Assembly (NCBI RefSeq): GCF_000299915.1
Contig: NZ_AMRI01000014.1
Coordinates: 1-64,000 of the forward strand
Source: Gallaecimonas xiamenensis 3-C-1
GTDB lineage: Bacteria > Pseudomonadota > Gammaproteobacteria > Enterobacterales > Gallaecimonadaceae
Direction of reading: 5' to 3'
DNA: 64,000 bases
Numbering within the stretch: the stretch's first letter is position 1; each line of letters opens with the position of its first letter. The position numbers were made by a program, and so were the translations under genes. The notes below the pieces were generated by a model. The model saw only the letters and a program-made list of their open reading frames with translations. It was not told where the DNA came from and did no database searches. Positions 8,679 through 17,485 of this stretch are shown here, in pieces.

Positions 8679-9296
8679 TCAGGCCCCCTGGTAACGGCCC
8701 GGTTTGTGGTTGGCCGCCAGGATAAAGTTGAGGGCCAGGGCCCCAAGCACCGAACAGGCCAACAGCCAAGGGCTTATCACGAAAAACGACGCCACCACTA
8801 TGGTGCAATCCAGGGCCATCTGTACCAGGCCGGCACGCAGCTGGTAACGCTCCTGCAGGTAGAGGGCAAAGATGTTAAAGCCCCCCAGGCTGGCCCTGTG
8901 GCGAAAGAAGATCAACAGCCCCACCCCCATCAACAAGCCCCCTATCAGGCCGGCAAAGGCCGGCGCCACCTGGCTGAGCTGCACCACAGTCCCCAGGTTG
9001 TCCGTAAGCAGGGACACCACCAGTATCGACAGCAAGGTGCGCAGGGTGAAAGCCGGCCCCATCTTTCGCCAAGCCAGGTAGAAAAAAGGCAGGTTTACCA
9101 GCAAGAACACCGGCCCGAACGGCCAGTGGCCCAGTTGTGCCAACAACAGCGCCAACCCGGCGGTGCCGCCGGTCAAGAGTCCCGCTTCACGCAGTAAGAA
9201 GATGCCGAAGGACACCAGGCAGGCACCGGTCAACAGGGCAGCCAGATCTTCGATAAGGGAATGGCGGGCGGCGATAGGTGGGGCAAGGCTGGACAT
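8679..9296 (-). CDS. YitT family (DUF161) inner-membrane protein
   Basis: 205 residues with about five hydrophobic helices. LREAGLLTGGTAGLALLL and RHRASLGGFNIFALYLQER are the conserved YitT-family elements near the start and middle. The family's function is not established. I placed the start at the ATG read from 9296 because the family motif begins shortly after it; the frame stays open to an ATG at 9389, and neither has a convincing ribosome binding site. No operon partner is evident, as the flanking gaps are 218 and 278 bases. Confidence 0.75.
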   Translation of the reverse strand: MSSLAPPIAARHSLIEDLAALLTGACLVSFGIFLLREAGLLTGGTAGLALLLAQLGHWPFGPVFLLVNLPFFYLAWRKMGPAFTLRTLLSILVVSLLTDNLGTVVQLSQVAPAFAGLIGGLLMGVGLLIFFRHRASLGGFNIFALYLQERYQLRAGLVQMALDCTIVVASFFVISPWLLACSVLGALALNFILAANHKPGRYQGA

Positions 9297-9574
9297 GGAC
9301 AGGGCTCTGGCAATCTGGAACCCTGCCACCTTAGCCCAGAGCCCGGCCAGGCTGAAGCCAGGCATTTTAGATAAAAACTGCATGTTCATTCACGCAGATT
9401 GTAAAGGGCCGAGAACGGCTGGCGCTTTACAAGGACAACACCCGAGGCAAAACAAAGACTAATTACATGATTTTTATTGTTATTAGTACCGAAAAACCAT
9501 TCCCACCGATTATTGCACAGAGCAATGAATTAGAGTTTTTACGTAACTTTTTATTTACGGCATCATTCAGGCCT

Positions 9575-10576
9575 TCAATGGCGCACTATGTCACCCCTGA
9601 AATACACCTCCAGGCGCAGCTTGATCTGCCAACTGGGATCGAAATCCACTTCCCTTGGAAAGTGCAGGGACGGGGCCACATCAACAAACAGAATGCCCTT
9701 GTGAATGTCACGCCGGTAGAGGGCTTCGAGGTAGTAGTCGTCTATCTGCGGGTGATGGGCGCTTTGGCCCAGGGCCACCAGGGAATAGCGCATGGCGCTG
9801 CGGGGGTTGATCAGCTGGTTCAGTTCGCCCTTTTGGTAGAACTCCAGCTTGTCGTAGTGCTCCTGCCACTGAAGCTGGGTTAGAAAGCGCAGGTAGAAGC
9901 GCTCGTCCAGGGGCCTTCCCAGGTCGAACAAGGTGCGGGCGGAGTAGCCGTCGCTGTTGAACCAGGACAGGCGGTTGTCCATCTCCAAGCGCCAGGGGGA
10001 CTGGCCCAGTTTCCAGAGCCGCTCGCTGGTAAAGCGCAGGTAAGGGTCCAGCGGCAGGCGCAGCTTGATACCCCCTGACAGGCGGTTTTCCCAGCCCTCG
10101 TCTTTACTCTGGCGGCCGGCCTTTTCCAGGCCGATCACCGAGCCTTTGGCTCCATCGAAGCGGCCGGTACGAAACTCCTGGCTGGCCTGGTCCTGCAAGG
10201 TACCCAGGCCCTCCTCTGGATCACTCTCGATGATCAGCTTGAGGCGCTTTTTGGTGGTGGGCAGTTGCAGCTTATAGCGGATCCCAAGATCGTTGTCGTT
10301 GGACAGGCGCTGGCGCAGCACCAGCTCTTCGCTGAGCCTCAGGTAGGAGTGGTTCTCGACCTTGAGGTATTCGTCGGAACCGAAGTAACCGTCGATGCTG
10401 CGGGACACGTCATCCACCCAGCCGGCCACCCACTGGTGCATGGGTTCGATCCGCTCCACCGCCCAATTGGGCAGGTCGGAGTCGTCCGGAGCAGGGATTG
10501 TCTCTTCGGCACGGGCCAAGGGGGCCAGCAACGCCAGCCAGCTAAGGCACCACCATCGGCAAGCAGGTAAGGGCAT
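9575..10576 (-). CDS. Uncharacterised secreted, probably outer-membrane-associated protein
   Basis: 333 residues starting with a signal peptide that ends ALLAPLARA (about residue 23). The start has GAGGGG upstream. After a short Pro/Asp-rich linker, most of the protein has alternating hydrophobic/charged stretches (YLRFTSERLWKLG, FYLRFLTQLQWQEHY, WQIKLRLEVYFRG) with aromatic residues at strand ends, suggesting a beta-barrel or long beta-sheet envelope protein. I do not recognise a named family. The 278-base stretch on its left (9297-9574) is AT-rich and holds no gene or clear terminator that I can see. Confidence 0.75.
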   Translation of the reverse strand: MPLPACRWWCLSWLALLAPLARAEETIPAPDDSDLPNWAVERIEPMHQWVAGWVDDVSRSIDGYFGSDEYLKVENHSYLRLSEELVLRQRLSNDNDLGIRYKLQLPTTKKRLKLIIESDPEEGLGTLQDQASQEFRTGRFDGAKGSVIGLEKAGRQSKDEGWENRLSGGIKLRLPLDPYLRFTSERLWKLGQSPWRLEMDNRLSWFNSDGYSARTLFDLGRPLDERFYLRFLTQLQWQEHYDKLEFYQKGELNQLINPRSAMRYSLVALGQSAHHPQIDDYYLEALYRRDIHKGILFVDVAPSLHFPREVDFDPSWQIKLRLEVYFRGDIVRH

Positions 10577-10700
10577 AATTGCCCCTCTTGGTTTTGTTTA
10601 TACCCTGAGTATTGCAGCACCCAAGGCATTTTGCCCGGCAGATAGCAACCCAGGTTTGCTTACCTATCAATACCTTAAGAAAAAGTTAACCGGGCGAACT

Positions 10701-11078
10701 TCAGGCAAGGGCAAAACGCAGCACGGCGATGCCCTGCGCCAGCAAGGCCAACATGAAGACCAGCAAAGACACCAGGCCGAACTTGGGCGGGTTGCCTTTA
10801 ACCCCCAACGGGAAATCCACCTTGCGGGCAAATTCGTGGCTGCCGGTTTGCGACAGCTTCCAGACCAGCCAGCCATAAGGCAGCAGGGGCAGGCACAGCA
10901 GCAAGGCCCCCGCCCCTTTGGCCAGGCCCCAGGCCGACAGGGCCTTGACACTGGCCACCGGCACAACCAGCACGAACAACAGAAAATACACCAGCTCCGC
11001 CGGCAGCTTTTTCAGCATCAGCCACAGGGCCGCCAACACCAGGTAGCCCCAACAGAGCACGGTCAACAAGGTCGCCAA
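10701..11078 (-). CDS. Small inner-membrane protein of unknown function
   Basis: 125 residues with four predicted membrane segments: near the start (LLTVLCWGYLVLAALWLML), LVYFLLFVLVVPVASV, GAGALLLCLPLLPYGWLVW and a C-terminal FGLVSLLVFMLALLAQGI. The connecting loop SQTGSHEFARKVDFPLG is polar. I recognise no family. It lies between the envelope protein (124 bases to the left) and the GH43 operon end (68 bases to the right), on the same strand as both. Confidence 0.65.
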   Translation of the reverse strand: MATLLTVLCWGYLVLAALWLMLKKLPAELVYFLLFVLVVPVASVKALSAWGLAKGAGALLLCLPLLPYGWLVWKLSQTGSHEFARKVDFPLGVKGNPPKFGLVSLLVFMLALLAQGIAVLRFALA

Positions 11079-11146
11079 GATTCAATCCTCCCAACTTGGC
11101 CGGTCATTCTAGCAATTTCGGCAGCTCAGGTTGGGAAATCAAAGCG

Positions 11147-12154
11147 TTAACGCCGGTCTTTGGGCTCCTCCACCAGAGCTTGGGGGCTGGCGGGCAAGTC
11201 GCCCTCGTCCTGGCCAAAATCAGGCATGCCGTCTGCTTGCCAGTGGATCAACTTCAGGCGGGCGTCCCTGTTGGGGTCCTCCAGGGGCGAGCCTTGCAGT
11301 TCTGCCTGGTAACGGGCGTGGTAAACCAAGATGTCCCGGCCTTGTTTGTCCCGGGTAAAGCTGTTGTGGCCGGGGCCGAACCGCTTGACCTTGGCGTTGG
11401 TACTGAGCACCGGTTTGGCCAGCTTGTGCCAGCTGGCCGGATCCAGCAGGTCGGCGTCTTCATCGGCCCACAGCAGGCCCATGGCGTAATTGGCGTCGGT
11501 CGCCGAAGCCGAGAAGGTGACCAGGAACTTGCCGTTGCGCTGCAGTACGGCCGGCCCTTCGTTGACCGCATAACCGACGGTTTCCCAGGACAGGGTCGGC
11601 TCGCTGATCAGGGTCTGGGGCCCCAGTTGGGTGGGGCCGGTCAACTGCGCGATATAAAGGGCCGAGTTGTAGGCCTTGCCCGGGGGATGTTGGGCCCAGA
11701 TCAGGTAGTGCCTGTCCCCCTGCTGTAGCAGGGTGGCATCCAGGTTGAAGCTGTCCCATTGGGTTTGCATCTGCCCTTGCCACTGCCATTGGCCCTGGGT
11801 GGGGTCGGCGGCGCTGTTGGTCAGCACCTGGGTGCGCACCTGGAAGGGGCTTTGCTGGCTGCCGACGGCCACCAACAGATACCAGTGGCCGTCCAGGTAA
11901 TGCAGCTCCGGCGCCCAGACAAAGCCAGCCAGTTTGCCTTCGGCGGGACGCTGCCAGGCGGTGATCTCGCTAGCCTGGGCCAGGCCTGCCAGGCTATTGG
12001 CCTTGCGCAGTACCACCTTGTCGAAGCTGGGCACCGAGGCGGTAAAGTAGTAGTGGCCGTCCTTCTCCAGCACCCAGGGGTCGGCCCGCTGTGGGATAAA
12101 TTCGGCCAGGGCCGGGGCGGCCAGCAAGGCCGCCAGCAGCAGATACCTAGTCAT
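11147..12154 (-). CDS. Secreted GH43 alpha-L-arabinofuranosidase
   Basis: 335 residues with signal peptide MTRYLLLAALLAAPALA. Catalytic residues are Asp25 (RADPW), Asp139 (SFNLDATLL) and Glu199 (VNEGPAV). It is a paralogue of the cytoplasmic enzyme at 3347-4294 (shared VNEGPAVLxRNGKF, YAMGLLWADE, FGPGHNSFT), so the two probably have the same exo specificity but act in different compartments. It is the last gene of the ten-gene minus-strand arabinose operon and overlaps the lactonase gene by eight bases. The C-terminal tail after DFGQDEGDLP is extra and low in structure. Confidence 0.85.
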   Translation of the reverse strand: MTRYLLLAALLAAPALAEFIPQRADPWVLEKDGHYYFTASVPSFDKVVLRKANSLAGLAQASEITAWQRPAEGKLAGFVWAPELHYLDGHWYLLVAVGSQQSPFQVRTQVLTNSAADPTQGQWQWQGQMQTQWDSFNLDATLLQQGDRHYLIWAQHPPGKAYNSALYIAQLTGPTQLGPQTLISEPTLSWETVGYAVNEGPAVLQRNGKFLVTFSASATDANYAMGLLWADEDADLLDPASWHKLAKPVLSTNAKVKRFGPGHNSFTRDKQGRDILVYHARYQAELQGSPLEDPNRDARLKLIHWQADGMPDFGQDEGDLPASPQALVEEPKDRR

Positions 12155-13025
12155 GGCCTTGCACCTCGGCGTCCACCAGGCCCCGGTAAGGGGATTGGTA
12201 GATCAGCAGGCTGCCGGCAAAGGGCTCGGCCGCCAGTTGGGCGGCGCTGAGGCCGTCACGGGCAGTGGTGACAAACAGCAGGTCCATATTGGGGCCCCCA
12301 AGGGCCACACAGGTCGGCTGGGTCACCGGCAAGGGATGCAGGCTCTGCAGCTCCCCTAGCGGGGTGAAGCGCGCCAGCGCCCTGCCGCCCCAGAGGGCAC
12401 AGATCAGGTGATCTTCGGCATCCACTATGGCGCCGTCCGGCTCCCCCTGGGGCACGGTGGCAAAGTGCCTGCCCTGCCCCACCTCCCCCTTGACGGGGTC
12501 AAAGTCATAGACCCGGATCGCCTTTGACGGCATGTCGGTATGGTAAAGGCGGCGGGCATCGGCGCTCCAACACAGGGCGTTGGGGATCTGCAGGTTATCC
12601 AGCTGCGCCACGCACTGGGCACCGTCCAAGCGGTAGAGCACGCCCCTTGGCTGGCCCTGTTCCTGCTCCACCATGGTGGCGGACCAGAAGCGCCCCTGGC
12701 GGTCCAGGCGGCCGTCGTTGAAGCGGTTGCCCTGGATATGGGCCTGGGGCTTGGCCAGCCATTGCAGGCGGCCGCTGTCCGGCCAACAGTAGGCAAAACC
12801 GGACTTGAAGCTTCCCAGTATCCGCAGCGGCGCCGTTTCCAGCACCACAAAGGCCGTAACCCCTTCCGGCAGCGCCCAGCTGTCCAGTTGCTGGCTGGCC
12901 CAGTCCAGCCGGTAAATGGCATTGCCATGGATATCGGTCCACCACAGGCTTTGGCTGGGCTGGTGCCAGAACACCCCTTCACCCAGCTGGTTTTTCACAT
13001 CCAGGGTTTTGATGAGCTTAAGCAT
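12147..13025 (-). CDS. SMP-30/gluconolactonase family, probable L-arabinolactonase
   Basis: 292-residue six-bladed propeller lactonase of the SMP-30/Gnl/LRE family. Metal-binding residues are visible: Glu16 in LGEGVFW, Asn103 in RFNDGR, Asn149 in IPNAL and Asp197 in PDGAIVD. GRFWSATM is also typical. In this operon it should hydrolyse L-arabinono-lactone made by the dehydrogenase at 20192 to L-arabonate. No signal peptide, so cytoplasmic. It overlaps both neighbours by eight bases, implying coupled translation. The exact lactone is inferred from pathway context. Confidence 0.85.
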   Translation of the reverse strand: MLKLIKTLDVKNQLGEGVFWHQPSQSLWWTDIHGNAIYRLDWASQQLDSWALPEGVTAFVVLETAPLRILGSFKSGFAYCWPDSGRLQWLAKPQAHIQGNRFNDGRLDRQGRFWSATMVEQEQGQPRGVLYRLDGAQCVAQLDNLQIPNALCWSADARRLYHTDMPSKAIRVYDFDPVKGEVGQGRHFATVPQGEPDGAIVDAEDHLICALWGGRALARFTPLGELQSLHPLPVTQPTCVALGGPNMDLLFVTTARDGLSAAQLAAEPFAGSLLIYQSPYRGLVDAEVQGHD

Positions 13026-13977
13026 GGGCTTGCCTTACCGTCATGATTTTTTGAAGGGCGATGAAGACGAACAGCAGTATGCCGATGACGATCTTGGTCC
13101 ACCAACTGTTGAGGGTGCCGTCAAAGGTGATGTAGGTCTGGATAACCCCCATCAGCAGCACCCCCAGTACCGTACCCAGCACATAACCGGCGCCGCCGGA
13201 CAACAGGGTGCCGCCGATCACCACGGCGGCAATGGCATCCAGTTCGGTGCCTATGCCGGTCAGGGCGTAGCCCGAGAAGGTGTAGAAGGTAAAGACGATG
13301 CCGGCCAGGGCGGCCAGGAAACTGGACAGGGCATAGATGCCGACTGTGGTCCTGGCCATGGGTACCCCCATCAGGGCCGCCGATTGGCTGTTGCCGCCCA
13401 GGGCATAGATGTAACCCCCAAAGCGGCTGTAATGGGCCAGCAGCAGGACCGCCGCCAGCACCACCAGCAGCACCATGGCCGAACTGGACAACCAGGCGCC
13501 ACCGGGCAGGGCCAGGCCGAAATCGGAGACGCTGTCGTAAAAGGGGTGCTCTATGGCGATGGACTCTTCACTCAACGTGGTGGCCAGGCCCCGGGCCAGG
13601 AACATGCCGGCCAGGGTGACGATAAAGGGCTGGAGCCGGTAGTGGTGGATAAGGCAGCCCATGGCGGCGCCAAAGGCGGTGCCTACCAGCAGTACCAAGG
13701 CAAAAGCCGCCAGGGGATGCCAGCCCAGCTTGGTGATCAGCAGGGCACATAGCACACCCGACAGGGCGATGACGGCCCCCACCGACAAGTCGATGCCGCC
13801 GGACAGTATGACCAGGGTCATGCCAAGGGCGGTGATCAACAAGAAGGCGTTGTCGGTAAAGAGGTTCAGCACCACCCGCAGGCTGCCAAAACCCTCGAAC
13901 TGCCAGGCCCCGGTGGTAAAGAGGGCCAGCAACAGCAATGACGTGATGCCAAGGGGCAAGAATCGATGGGCCATCAT
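13018..13977 (-). CDS. yjfF: Furanose ABC transporter permease YjfF type
   Basis: 319-residue inner-membrane permease of the ribose/galactofuranose branch (BPD_transp_2). ALGMTLVILSGGIDLSVGAV is the branch signature; about nine membrane helices follow, and GGTLLSGGAGYVLGTVLG is the conserved C-terminal loop. It overlaps the second permease gene by four bases. Two distinct permeases plus one double ATPase and one periplasmic binding protein match the YtfQRT-YjfF layout, which transports furanose sugars in E. coli. Here the cargo is most likely L-arabinose, judging by the operon. Confidence 0.88.
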   Translation of the reverse strand: MMAHRFLPLGITSLLLLALFTTGAWQFEGFGSLRVVLNLFTDNAFLLITALGMTLVILSGGIDLSVGAVIALSGVLCALLITKLGWHPLAAFALVLLVGTAFGAAMGCLIHHYRLQPFIVTLAGMFLARGLATTLSEESIAIEHPFYDSVSDFGLALPGGAWLSSSAMVLLVVLAAVLLLAHYSRFGGYIYALGGNSQSAALMGVPMARTTVGIYALSSFLAALAGIVFTFYTFSGYALTGIGTELDAIAAVVIGGTLLSGGAGYVLGTVLGVLLMGVIQTYITFDGTLNSWWTKIVIGILLFVFIALQKIMTVRQAHA

Positions 13978-15008
13978 GCTTTACCCCCGGTCAGGGCCTT
14001 GAGTTGACGACGAAAGGGTGCCGATTGCAACAGCAGCACCGCCAGCACCACCAGCGCCTTTATCAGCAGGTTGAAGCGGGCATCGATACCGCTGACGATG
14101 ATGGTGGTGGACAGGCCCTGGATGATCAGCACCCCCACCAGCGACAAGGGCAGTGAGAAACGGCCACCGGTAAGGGCGGCGCCGCCGATCACCACCGCCA
14201 ATATGGCGTCCAACTCCAGCCAAAGGCCGGTGTTGTTGGCGTCGGCGCCCTGGATGTCGGCCGTGGCGATCATGCCGGCCAGGGCGGCGCAGGCTCCGGC
14301 CAGCAGATAGACGAACAGCTTCACTCCCCTGTCGTTGACCCCCAGATAGCGGCTGGCGCTGGCATTGCAGCCCACCGCCTCCACAAAGAGGCCAAGGGCG
14401 CTGCGGCGCAGCAGCAACTGGCAGCAGGCAAACACCAGCAATACCAGCCATACCGGCATGGGCAGGCCCAACAGGCTGCCGGTGCCCAGGAAGGCAAAGC
14501 CGGGGCTTTGGAAGGTGACTATCTGGCCGGCGTTGATCAGCTGGGCTATGCCGCGCCCCGCCACCATCAGCAGCAGGGTAGCCACTATGGGCTGGATCCC
14601 CATGTAGCTGACCAGGCCGCCGTTGATAAGGCCACACAACAGGCCTGTACCCAGGCCGGCCAACAACACCAGCGCCAGGCTCGGCTCGCCGCCAGCCAGT
14701 AGCTTGGCGCACACGGCTCCGGCCACGGCCATCACCGCCCCCACCGACAGATCGATGCCGCCGGTGGCGATCACCAACGTCATGCCGATGGCCAGCAAGG
14801 CAACAGGCGCGGCGCGGTTAACGATATCGACCAGGGAGCCATAGAGGCGGCCGTCCTGGTAGCTCAGGGCAAAAAAGGATGGATCCAGCAGCAGGTTGAC
14901 CACCAGCAGCAGGGCCAGGGCCAGCAGCGGCCAGCCGTAACGGGGGTTGATGCGCAGCCTTGTGCTGTTGGCCGCTGCATCCTGGGAAAGGGTCAGGGGT
15001 TTGTTCAT
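13974..15008 (-). CDS. ytfT: Furanose ABC transporter permease YtfT type
   Basis: 344 residues, inner-membrane permease partner of the YjfF-type protein. AIGMTLVIATGGIDLSVGAV near residue 75 is the family signature, and GGAALTGGRFSLPLSLVGV is the C-terminal loop. The cytoplasmic N-terminus is about 25 residues. One base separates it from the ATPase gene, and it overlaps the other permease by four, so the three are translated together. Confidence 0.88.
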   Translation of the reverse strand: MNKPLTLSQDAAANSTRLRINPRYGWPLLALALLLVVNLLLDPSFFALSYQDGRLYGSLVDIVNRAAPVALLAIGMTLVIATGGIDLSVGAVMAVAGAVCAKLLAGGEPSLALVLLAGLGTGLLCGLINGGLVSYMGIQPIVATLLLMVAGRGIAQLINAGQIVTFQSPGFAFLGTGSLLGLPMPVWLVLLVFACCQLLLRRSALGLFVEAVGCNASASRYLGVNDRGVKLFVYLLAGACAALAGMIATADIQGADANNTGLWLELDAILAVVIGGAALTGGRFSLPLSLVGVLIIQGLSTTIIVSGIDARFNLLIKALVVLAVLLLQSAPFRRQLKALTGGKA

Positions 15009-15009
15009 T

Positions 15010-16509
15010 CTAAGCCTCGGCTATGGCGTGCAGTATGCCCTGGGGCGAGAGTGCCTCGCCGCTGAGCTCGGCCACCTTCTTGCGATCACGCATCACCACC
15101 ACCCGGTTGGCGAAGGCCACCAGCTCTTCCAGTTCGGAAGAGGCCACCAGCAGCGACATGCCGTCCTGGCACAGCTGTTTGATCAGTTTGAGGATCTCGC
15201 TGTGGGCGCCGATGTCGATGCCCCTAGTGGGCTCGTCGAGGATCAGCAGCTTGGGTTGAATCGCCAGCCAGCGGGCCAGTATTACCTTCTGTTGGTTGCC
15301 CCCGGACAGCTCCCCTATGGCCTTGCTGGCGTTGGGGGTGGCTATCCTGAAGGCCTTGATAAAGTCCTCGGCCATGGCCTGCTGGCGGGCCGGGCTGATG
15401 TAACGCCACCAGCCCAACCTGGCCTGTAGCGCCAACACCAGGTTCTCGCGGATGGACAGGGGCCCTATGATGCCGTCGGCCTTGCGGTCCTCGGGGCAAA
15501 GGGCGATACCGGCGCGGATGGCATCGGCGGCCCTGGCCAGCTTGAGGGGCGCCCCTTCCAGCCGGATCTGCCCGGCCACCAGAGGGTCGACGCCGAAGGC
15601 GGCCCGGCACACTTCGCTGCGCCCCGAGCCCAAGAGTCCGGCCAGGCCCACCGCTTCGCCCTTGCCCACCGACAGCGACACCTCCTCGATGGAGTGGCGC
15701 ACGCTGACATCGGCCATGTCAAAGAGCCGGGGAGCGGCCTGGCCGCCGGCAACAGCCTGGCTGGCCGTCATCTCCTGCAACTCGGCTCCCAGCATGGCTT
15801 CGATAAGCTTGGCCCTCGGCAGCTCCCGGGTCAGAAATTCCCCCACCAGGGTGCCGGAGCGCAGCACGGTGATCCGGTCTGAGACCGCATAGACCTGGTC
15901 CAGGAAATGGGTGATAAAGACGATGGCGATGCCGTCGGCCTTGAGCCTGTTGAGGATGCCAAACAGCATGGCAACTTCCCCTGCGTCCAGGCTGGCGGTG
16001 GGCTCGTCCAGCACCAGCACCTTGGCATTCATGCCCACGCCCCTGGCGATGGCTACCAGTTGCTGCACCGCCACCGAATACTGGTTGAGGGGTTTGCTGA
16101 CGTCGATATCCAGCTCAAAGGGCGCCAGCAGGGCCTTGGCCTGTTCACGCATCTTGGCCCAGTGTATAAGGCCCCAGCGCTTGGGCTCGCGGCCCAGAAA
16201 CAGGTTGTGGGCAACCGACAGGTTGGGCAGCAGGTTCACTTCCTGGTAGACTGTGGCAATGCCCAGCTCCTGGGCTTGCTTGGTACTGCCGGGGGACACA
16301 GGCCGGCCCGCCAGCACCATGCTGCCTTCGTCTTTTTGGTAGGCCCCGGTCATGACCTTGACCAGGGTGGATTTACCGGCGCCGTTTTCCCCCAGCAGGG
16401 CATGGACCTCGCCGGCAAAAAGCCGCAGCCCCACCGAGTCCAGGGCCTTGACCCCGGGAAAGGCCTTGTGGATACCGGACAGCGCCAGCAAAGGTTGTGG
16501 CTCGGTCAT
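15010..16509 (-). CDS. ytfR: Sugar ABC transporter ATP-binding protein YtfR type
   Basis: 499 residues containing two ATPase domains in one chain, as usual for ribose/arabinose-type importers. The first Walker A is GENGAGKS (40-47) and the first Walker B lies in VLVLDEPTASLD. The second domain has a degenerate P-loop, LLGSGRSE, but a full signature motif, LSGGNQQK. The start at 16509 has AAGGAG nine bases upstream; an upstream extension to 16608 in the same frame is low-complexity and unlikely. It couples ATP hydrolysis to uptake through the two permeases downstream. Confidence 0.9.
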   Translation of the reverse strand: MTEPQPLLALSGIHKAFPGVKALDSVGLRLFAGEVHALLGENGAGKSTLVKVMTGAYQKDEGSMVLAGRPVSPGSTKQAQELGIATVYQEVNLLPNLSVAHNLFLGREPKRWGLIHWAKMREQAKALLAPFELDIDVSKPLNQYSVAVQQLVAIARGVGMNAKVLVLDEPTASLDAGEVAMLFGILNRLKADGIAIVFITHFLDQVYAVSDRITVLRSGTLVGEFLTRELPRAKLIEAMLGAELQEMTASQAVAGGQAAPRLFDMADVSVRHSIEEVSLSVGKGEAVGLAGLLGSGRSEVCRAAFGVDPLVAGQIRLEGAPLKLARAADAIRAGIALCPEDRKADGIIGPLSIRENLVLALQARLGWWRYISPARQQAMAEDFIKAFRIATPNASKAIGELSGGNQQKVILARWLAIQPKLLILDEPTRGIDIGAHSEILKLIKQLCQDGMSLLVASSELEELVAFANRVVVMRDRKKVAELSGEALSPQGILHAIAEA

Positions 16510-16519
16510 GGCCCGCTCC

Positions 16520-17446
16520 TTACTTGCGCTTCTGGTACTCGGTGGCGGCGGTGTCCTGGCCGAACACCTCCCCTGTGGTGCTGATGAGCTTGGGAATGCC
16601 CTTGTCACCGGCCAGCACCTTCTCCACCACCTGGTAGGCGGGAGCGCCTAGATGGGGATTGAGCTCCACCGTGATGTTGGCATCCCCTTCGGCCATGGCC
16701 TTGAAGTAGTCGGGTACACCGTCCACAGACACCACCAGCAGGTCCTTGCCGGGCTTGAGACCGGCTTCCTTGATGGCCTGGATCGCCCCCAGGGCCATTT
16801 CGTCGTTATGGGACCAAAGGGCACACAGGGATTGGGGATCTTCGGCCTTGAGGAAGCTCTCCATCACTTCCTTGCCCTTGGCACGGGTGAACTCGGCGGT
16901 TTGGCTGCGCACTATCTTGGCCTGGGGATAGGCTCCTATCACCTCGTTGAAACCCTTGGCCCTATCGATGGCGGCGGTGGCACCTACTGTTCCCTGCAGC
17001 TCGACGATGTTGCACTGCCCCTTGGTCTTGTCCATCAACCAACGGGCCGCCTTGCGGCCTTCTTCGGTGAAGTCGGAGGCGATACGGGTGACATAAAGGC
17101 CCTCGGCGGCCTTGATATTGCGGTCCAGGATAACCACCGGAATGCGGGCCCTTTTGGCTTCCTTCAAGACCGGCGTCCAACCGGTTTCCACCACCGGGGC
17201 TATGATGATGGCGTCCACCCCCTGGGCGATAAAGCTGCGCACGGCGCGGATCTGGTTTTCCTGCTTTTGTTGGCCGTCGGCGAACTTGAGGTCTATGCCT
17301 CTGCTCTTGGCCTCGTCTTTCATGTCCTGGCTGAAGCTGCTGCGCCAGCCGCTTTCGGAACCGACTTGGGAAAAGCCGACGGTGATGGCCAGGGCACTGT
17401 GGCTCAAGGCCATAAGGCCGGCTGCGAACAGGGTTTTGAGTGTCAT
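16520..17446 (-). CDS. ytfQ: Periplasmic sugar-binding protein YtfQ type
   Basis: 308 residues with signal peptide ending SHSALA, then a type-I periplasmic binding fold. GFSQVGSESGWR at the mature N-terminus, DAIIIAPVVETGW and VVILDRNI are strongly YtfQ-like. E. coli YtfQ binds furanose sugars, so this protein may bind L-arabinofuranose released by the arabinofuranosidases; the ligand is an inference. It is encoded ten bases before the ATPase gene in the same operon. Confidence 0.88.
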   Translation of the reverse strand: MTLKTLFAAGLMALSHSALAITVGFSQVGSESGWRSSFSQDMKDEAKSRGIDLKFADGQQKQENQIRAVRSFIAQGVDAIIIAPVVETGWTPVLKEAKRARIPVVILDRNIKAAEGLYVTRIASDFTEEGRKAARWLMDKTKGQCNIVELQGTVGATAAIDRAKGFNEVIGAYPQAKIVRSQTAEFTRAKGKEVMESFLKAEDPQSLCALWSHNDEMALGAIQAIKEAGLKPGKDLLVVSVDGVPDYFKAMAEGDANITVELNPHLGAPAYQVVEKVLAGDKGIPKLISTTGEVFGQDTAATEYQKRK

Positions 17447-17485
17447 TATTTCCCCCTTTGCTACTGCTGACTGGTTGTTATGGGT

